From: Enoplolaimus lenunculus | Taxonomy: Eukaryota > Nematoda > Enoplea > Enoplida > Thoracostomopsidae | Direction of reading: 5' to 3' | DNA length: 64,000 bases | Assembly: GCA_030248215.1 (NCBI GenBank) | Contig: JASANG010003337.1 | Span: forward strand, 248,001 to 312,000 | In this document: positions 59,936 through 64,000 of the stretch, one piece after another | How the letters are laid out: each line of letters opens with the position of its first letter | How positions within the stretch are numbered: the first letter of the stretch is position 1 | Notes under the pieces: model-generated | What the model was told of the DNA's origin: nothing | The model's input: the letters and a program-made list of their open reading frames with translations, nothing else | Databases searched by the model: none | Position numbers and translations under genes: made by a program

Positions 59936-60479
59936 AGCTCTATAAAGTGGTGAAAGTTATAACCGTAAAATAACATAGCTAACGTGTAAAAAGTGTTGAA
60001 CCAAAATGAAAAATTTCGTGCACTTTCAGTAAAGAGTTTTTTGACCGTAACTATTGAAGACCACACTGGTTTGCCAAATCCTTTGGCACAAATATTCCCT
60101 ACGTACCAGGATATCAATGTACAAAATTTAAACGATAGAGGTCTGATATTACTTGAGCACCAACGTGCGAACTAAACTGAAAATACGCGCTTGAGATGCG
60201 CGAATCATATATATGAACACTACCGTGTTCATATGATTCGTCTTTGAAACGTGGAACTTCAAAAGCAATTTATCGGTATTTTGGCAGATTTTTTCTGATA
60301 AAATAAGTTGCTTCAAAATAGCAAACTAAATTTTATTAAAGCGGACATGAAAACACTTTCGATCAATTATCATTTTCTTCGAGTACCTGTCAGAAACAGC
60401 CATCGTAGCCGTGAATTAATAAACTATCGCGTGTCATTGTTATATACTAACCTAAATTGTGAAGCCTAAAAAGTGTTAT
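59936..60479. other. No gene seen
   Basis: AT-rich flank of the 18-bp minisatellite. A short perfect palindrome-like ATGAACACTACCGTGTTCAT lies near 60213. Confidence 0.4.
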
Positions 60480-60626
60480 GGCTAATGTAAAGAACAGAGG
60501 CGGAACAGTGTTATAAACATAGTCCTAAGCCTAAGCCTAAGCCAAGCAAAGAAAACCAGTCTAAAACTTAAGCTTACACTTTTCTAGTCCCATAGAAAAA
60601 CGTTCCGCCCCTGATCTTTATGGAAG
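60480..60626. mobile_element. MITE, family C
   Basis: The left end is GGCTAATGTAAAGAACAGAG; the right end is GCCCCTGATCTTTATGGAAG. A short CCTAAG array lies inside. The flanks AGTGTTAT and AGTGTTAA match at seven of eight bases. Confidence 0.88.
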
Positions 60627-60937
60627 AGTGTTAATATTAAGAAATAGACGGCTTCAAATTCAAAATTTGGTCATATGATACTTGATTTTGATTACTTAGC
60701 TATAAAATCGTCGCCAGAATTTTGGAGGTATTTTAGAAACCCGTTTGTAAAAATCCCAAAAAGGAGAAATGACCCTGTATTGAAACCGGCCCATGTCGCG
60801 GGCTCAGGTCCAAATGTTAAGCCCGCGCGGTTCCGGTGCCCGCGAGCCGAAACAGACCGAAACAGTGAGTGACCTCTATTTGTGTTATGAACCGAACAAA
60901 CAGACTGTTGGATTGATATTCTTCTATGAAAATTTCG

Positions 60938-61738
60938 GCCCATGTATAGAACAGGGACGGATCGTTTTCTGGAGGGGCTATAATAGAGTCAGTTTAAGCT
61001 TTAGACTAACTTTTTTGCTTAGGCTTAGGCTTAGGAATAGGCTCATCCGTACGCTTAGGCATAGGCTTAGGCATAGACTTACGAATAGGTTCATCCATAC
61101 GCTTAGGCTTAGGCTTAGGCTTAGGACTAGGCTCATCCATACGCTTAGGCATAGGCTTAGGCATAGACTTACGAATAGGTTCATCCATACGCTTAGGCTT
61201 AGGCTTAGGCTTAGGACTAGGCTCATCCATACGCTTAGGCATAGGCTTAGGCATAGGCTTACGAATAGGCTCATCCATACGCTTAGGCTTAGGCTTAGGA
61301 CTAGGCTCATCCATACGCTTAGGCTTAGGCTTAGGACTAGGCTCATCCATACGCTTAGGCTTAGGCTTAGGACTAGGCTCATCCATACGCTTAGGCTTAG
61401 GCTTAGGACTAGGCTCATCCATACGCTTAGGCATAGGCTTAGGCATAGGCTTACGAATAGGCTCATCCATACGCTTAGGCTTAGGCTTAGGAATAGGCTC
61501 ATCCATACGCTTAGGCATAGGCTTAGGCATAGGCTTACGAATAGGCTCATCTATACGCTTAGGCTTAGGCTTAGGACTAGGCTCATCCATACGCTTAGGC
61601 ATAGGCTTAGGCATAGGCTTACGAATAGGCTCATCCATACGCTTAGGCTTAGGCTTAGGAATAGGCTCATCCATACGCTTAGGCTTAGGCTTAGGCATAT
61701 GTTTATACTACTGTTCCGGCCCTGTTTTATACATAGCC
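60938..61738. mobile_element. MITE, family B, expanded to 0.8 kb by its TTAGGC array
   Basis: The ends are GCCCATGTATAGAACAG and CCCTGTTTTATACATAGCC, with near-matching 8-bp flanks AAATTTCG and AAAATTCG. Other B copies are about 200 bp. This one holds roughly 680 bp of tandem repeats built from TTAGGC-type hexamers, grouped into about 36- and 48-bp units that each end in GGCTCATCCATACG. Because the basic unit is six bases, frames stay open on both strands (up to 322 codons); these are not genes. Confidence 0.93.
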
Positions 61739-62841
61739 AAAATTCGAAGGGAGTATCTTAGTTTCATACTAAAACCAAGTCCAAAAACCTGTATAAAAAT
61801 GGCAAGGGACTTTATCCGATAGCCTAAGCCACAAGGATGAAGTACTAGCTTCATTTAACAGTATCCGTTCTGATTTGTTACACCTTAAAATATGCTTAAA
61901 TGAAACGCTTTTTAGGTGCAAACTACTATTCATAGCGTCAAAACGGTTAAGCTGCAGGAATTAACCATATTACCATTTAGTTTAAAAATGTTGAAGCTGA
62001 TGAATGTTACAAGATACGGCCAATGTAAACAACAGGAATGGAAGCATATTCCTAAATCTAAGCCTACGTCTTAGTCTAAGCAAAAAAATAAGTCCAAAGC
62101 TTAATCGTACTCTATTGCAGTGGCACAGAAAAACGTTCCGCCCTCGATCTTTACATGGTCGAAAGATAAACATAAAATATAATTACTTGGCGTAAAATAT
62201 TCACTGACAAAATTAATGCTGACTGATCGGTTTTACGGCAAAATTAAAATTTACAAAAACTTGCGTCTGAGGAAAATATTAAAAATTATCCGATTATAAA
62301 TTTATGCTCAAAACATTTGCAGCTGAGTTTCTTTAGCCTCTTTTATTTCTGCTGCTCAGAAAAGTATAAATGTGTTTCGTTTTGATTATTTTCGATGTAT
62401 ACATCGTTTTGCTTTAATCCGTTGAAATATTTTTTATTTTTCAAATAAAAAGCCATTTATTTTGAATATTTACACATTTACAAATCTTCGTTCTGTGGAT
62501 GCCGCTGGAGTGTATTGCTGCCGTATGCTAAGAGCATGACATATTACATACCAAAGCAGAGGACAACCAAGAGGTAGATGAAATGGGGTCAAGGTCGACA
62601 TAATTTACCACAACCGGAAGCGGAAGCCAGGCAAACCATCCGGTTGAAATAAATGTCGATTTAGTCTAAAGTGTTGTAGCCAATATGTGTTTTCAAAAGT
62701 TTTCATGAAACATTTCTACTTTCGGAAGTTACGTCAAAGTTATAAACAATGTCGCTGATCAATGCAACGATTTTCTGCCAGAGCCACATCGATACCTCCG
62801 GTTGTACCCTGCAGTATACAGATTCAAATTGTTAAAGCAAT
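61739..62841. other. No gene seen outside the family C element
   Basis: AT-rich; near 62570-62660 a small patch of CCGGAAGCGGAAGCCAGG resembles the CGGAGACGGA repeats. Nothing else is supported. Confidence 0.4.
62018..62160. mobile_element. MITE, family C
   Basis: The ends are GGCCAATGTAAACAACAGG and CCTCGATCTTTACATGGTC, with diverged CCTAAG-like hexamers. The flanks share AAGATA. Confidence 0.85.
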
Positions 62842-62895
62842 TTAGGGTTGCGCTATACTTTTGTTGACATACGGCGCCGTCCGCCACCAGCACCA
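62842..62895. mobile_element. Family D left-end fragment
   Basis: TTTAGGGTTGCGCTATACTT then ACGGCGCCGTCCGCCACCAG is a family D left end. It stops a few bases before a tRNA-like sequence at 62913, suggesting a SINE inserted into it or a deletion. Confidence 0.75.
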
Positions 62896-62912
62896 TGCGA
62901 AATAATGATATC

Positions 62913-62984
62913 GGCCGCGTGGTGTAATGTGTAGCGCGCTTGACTCGCGAGCGAGAGGTCCGAGGTTCGATTCTCGGCGTGGCC
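62913..62984 (+). repeat. tRNA-like SINE head
   Basis: It has a 72-base layout with seven-pair acceptor stem (GGCCGCG with CGTGGCC, one G-T pair), a D arm, an anticodon loop CTCGCGA and the B box GAGGTTCGATTCTC. The T stem only pairs after a one-base shift and the anticodon stem has a mismatch, so it is probably a pseudogene head. The body after it (GCAGTACTTCGGGCAAAAAG) resembles that after 7744. Confidence 0.6.
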
Positions 62985-63096
62985 ATATGTTTCGAAAATA
63001 TTTAGGGGAAAACCATGTATATTCGCAGTACTTCGGGCAAAAAGGGGTCGTCCCGGCAGTGCAGTTCTGACAGAAGAAACGGAGCCGGCGTAAAAC

Positions 63097-63233
63097 AATA
63101 CCGGATATGTATCAGTACCGAAGGGCGACAGAGGGCGGGCGAAAAATAAATAACAGTCCGTGACCGAATAACTGGGAGGTACCCTCTGGAGATGCCAAAT
63201 AAATATCACCCCCTCTTATTCGGGTTACTACAG
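63097..63233 (+). mobile_element. Family T right end downstream of a tRNA-like head
   Basis: CAATACCGGATATGTATCAG, TACCCTCTGGAGATGCCAAA and the end TTCGGGTTACTACAG match family T. It directly follows the SINE-like unit at 62913. Confidence 0.8.
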
Positions 63234-63297
63234 TACGCTCAACATGATAGTTATCACTCCTTTCACAGCAAGCAATTCACTTCTGCCTCTCCAGAGA

Positions 63298-63577
63298 GTA
63301 CCCCCTGTTAATCGGTTACGGACTGTTATTTATTATTAACCCGCCCGCTGTCACATTTCGGTACTGATACATATCCGGTAAGTTTCGACTCAAATTATTT
63401 GGTGCCGGTGTCATTTATGACCTACATTTAGGGATAATTGACATTTATGGACTTTAATTAGGGTTTAGAGACTCTATCCGCTTACGGACTCTCATTAGAG
63501 ATACGGACTCCAATTGATTGGGACTCAAAATAAGGACTTCCCTCTTAATATTCCTCTTAATATTCGCGTCACTACAT
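63298..63577 (-). mobile_element. MITE, family T, reverse orientation
   Basis: Read on the minus strand it contains GAGTCCGTATCTCTAATGAG, TCCCTAAATG-like and GGTTAATAATAAATAACAG blocks of family T. The end CGCGTCACTACATTA is diverged. It lies head-on to the fragment at 63097-63233. Confidence 0.78.
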
Positions 63578-63652
63578 TAAGAAACTATTCGCCACTGTCA
63601 GTACAGATAGGAACCGACACTTTAGACCTTTTAACTATGCAGCTGGAAAACT

Positions 63653-63727
63653 GGGCCTACCAAGTGGGCATCGAACTCTCGGCTACGGATCCTTGAGCGA
63701 ATACTCTACCACTGCACTATGTAGCCC
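63653..63727 (-). repeat. tRNA-like sequence on the minus strand
   Basis: Minus-strand GGGCTAC pairs with GTAGGCCC apart from one extra G. A box-like TAGTGCAGTGGTAGAGT and B box-like AGAGTTCGATGCCC are present, but the anticodon and T stems are poor. It is likely a degenerate tRNA or SINE head. Confidence 0.5.
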
Positions 63728-63969
63728 GCTTCGCAAGCTGCTTTGTCGTCGACCATACGTCGACCGTATGGTGCCGGCATGTATACCATACAATGTGTAT
63801 TGCATATATTGCATATGCACTAAGGCAAGCATTTCGCACATGCATAAAGTCACAATAGTAAATCTCATGCTTTTATTAACATTTTTATTGCAAACATCCT
63901 AAATATTTACATCAGACTTTAAAGCACCCATAAAGGTTCACAAACCAAAAATCCAACCACAACACTGCT

Positions 63970-64000
63970 GGCCAATGTAAAAACAGGGGCGGAACATTAT
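63970..64000. mobile_element. MITE, family C, left end cut by the window edge
   Basis: GGCCAATGTAAAAACAGG followed by GGCGGAACATTAT is the family C left terminus. The rest lies beyond the window. Confidence 0.75.

Noticed and set aside
16700-61700. Interstitial telomere or chromosome end suggested by TTAGGC
   Set aside because: Each array is short and enclosed by terminal inverted repeats and target duplications, so it moved as part of an element.
60793-61761. 322- and 230-codon frames rich in Arg-Leu or Lys-Pro
   Set aside because: They are translations of hexamer-based repeats inside a MITE; periodicity in multiples of three removes stops on both strands.
62913-62984. Functional tRNA gene with a CGC anticodon
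   Set aside because: The anticodon stem has a mismatch and the T stem pairs only after a shift; the downstream body resembles a SINE.

Overview
This window looks like nuclear DNA of an invertebrate animal. It is AT-rich, with two long open stretches ending at good splice donors, and most of the rest is short interspersed repeats. There are no bacterial-style operons, no rRNA, no CRISPR array and no long transposase or reverse transcriptase frame. I cannot name the species. The many TTAGGC hexamers match the nematode telomere repeat, but here they lie inside transposon-like units and are not evidence for a nematode.

Host genes are sparse. Two exons are well supported, both on the minus strand. 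One is a first coding exon at 32300-33280, with an ATG preceded by an in-frame stop and a GTAAGT donor. The other is a 1.7 kb Ser/Asn-rich exon at 3718-5442, with a pyrimidine-rich acceptor and a GTAAAA donor. Both end or begin in phase 0 and share a low-complexity Ser/Asn/Gln style, so they may belong to one gene with a roughly 27 kb intron. I do not recognise the protein. A few shorter exon-like stretches (2.4, 19.3, 24.2 and 44.8 kb) are listed with low confidence, because several frames stay open there by chance.

The rest is dominated by miniature inverted-repeat elements (MITEs) in at least a dozen families. The most striking group, called A, B and C here, has 20-25 bp termini beginning GGCC, 8-bp target duplications (seven perfect ones seen) and an internal array of the hexamer TTAGGC. 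One B copy (60938-61738) has grown to 0.8 kb by amplifying this array, and one C copy (56935-57283) carries an A copy inside it. Other families: D (TTAGGGTTGCGCTATAC ends, CpG-rich, one copy with a 21-bp minisatellite), E (GGGCCCGTAGCC ends, 8-bp duplication), F (GGATCCGC ends, 8-bp duplication), G (CCCTATTCACACG ends, TAA duplication), H and T (TA duplication, Tc1/mariner-like) and several palindromic or few-copy families (I, J, K, L, M, O and the element at 52907).

Four degenerate tRNA-like sequences with A and B boxes look like heads of tRNA-derived SINEs. Minisatellites occur at 27.7-28.2, 46.6-46.8, 52.3-52.6, 53.9-54.0 and 58.8-59.9 kb. A 182-base tract of only A and C lies at 41.7-41.9 kb. 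A recent 171-bp inverted duplication (about 98% identical arms) lies at 57.9-58.7 kb beside the largest minisatellite.
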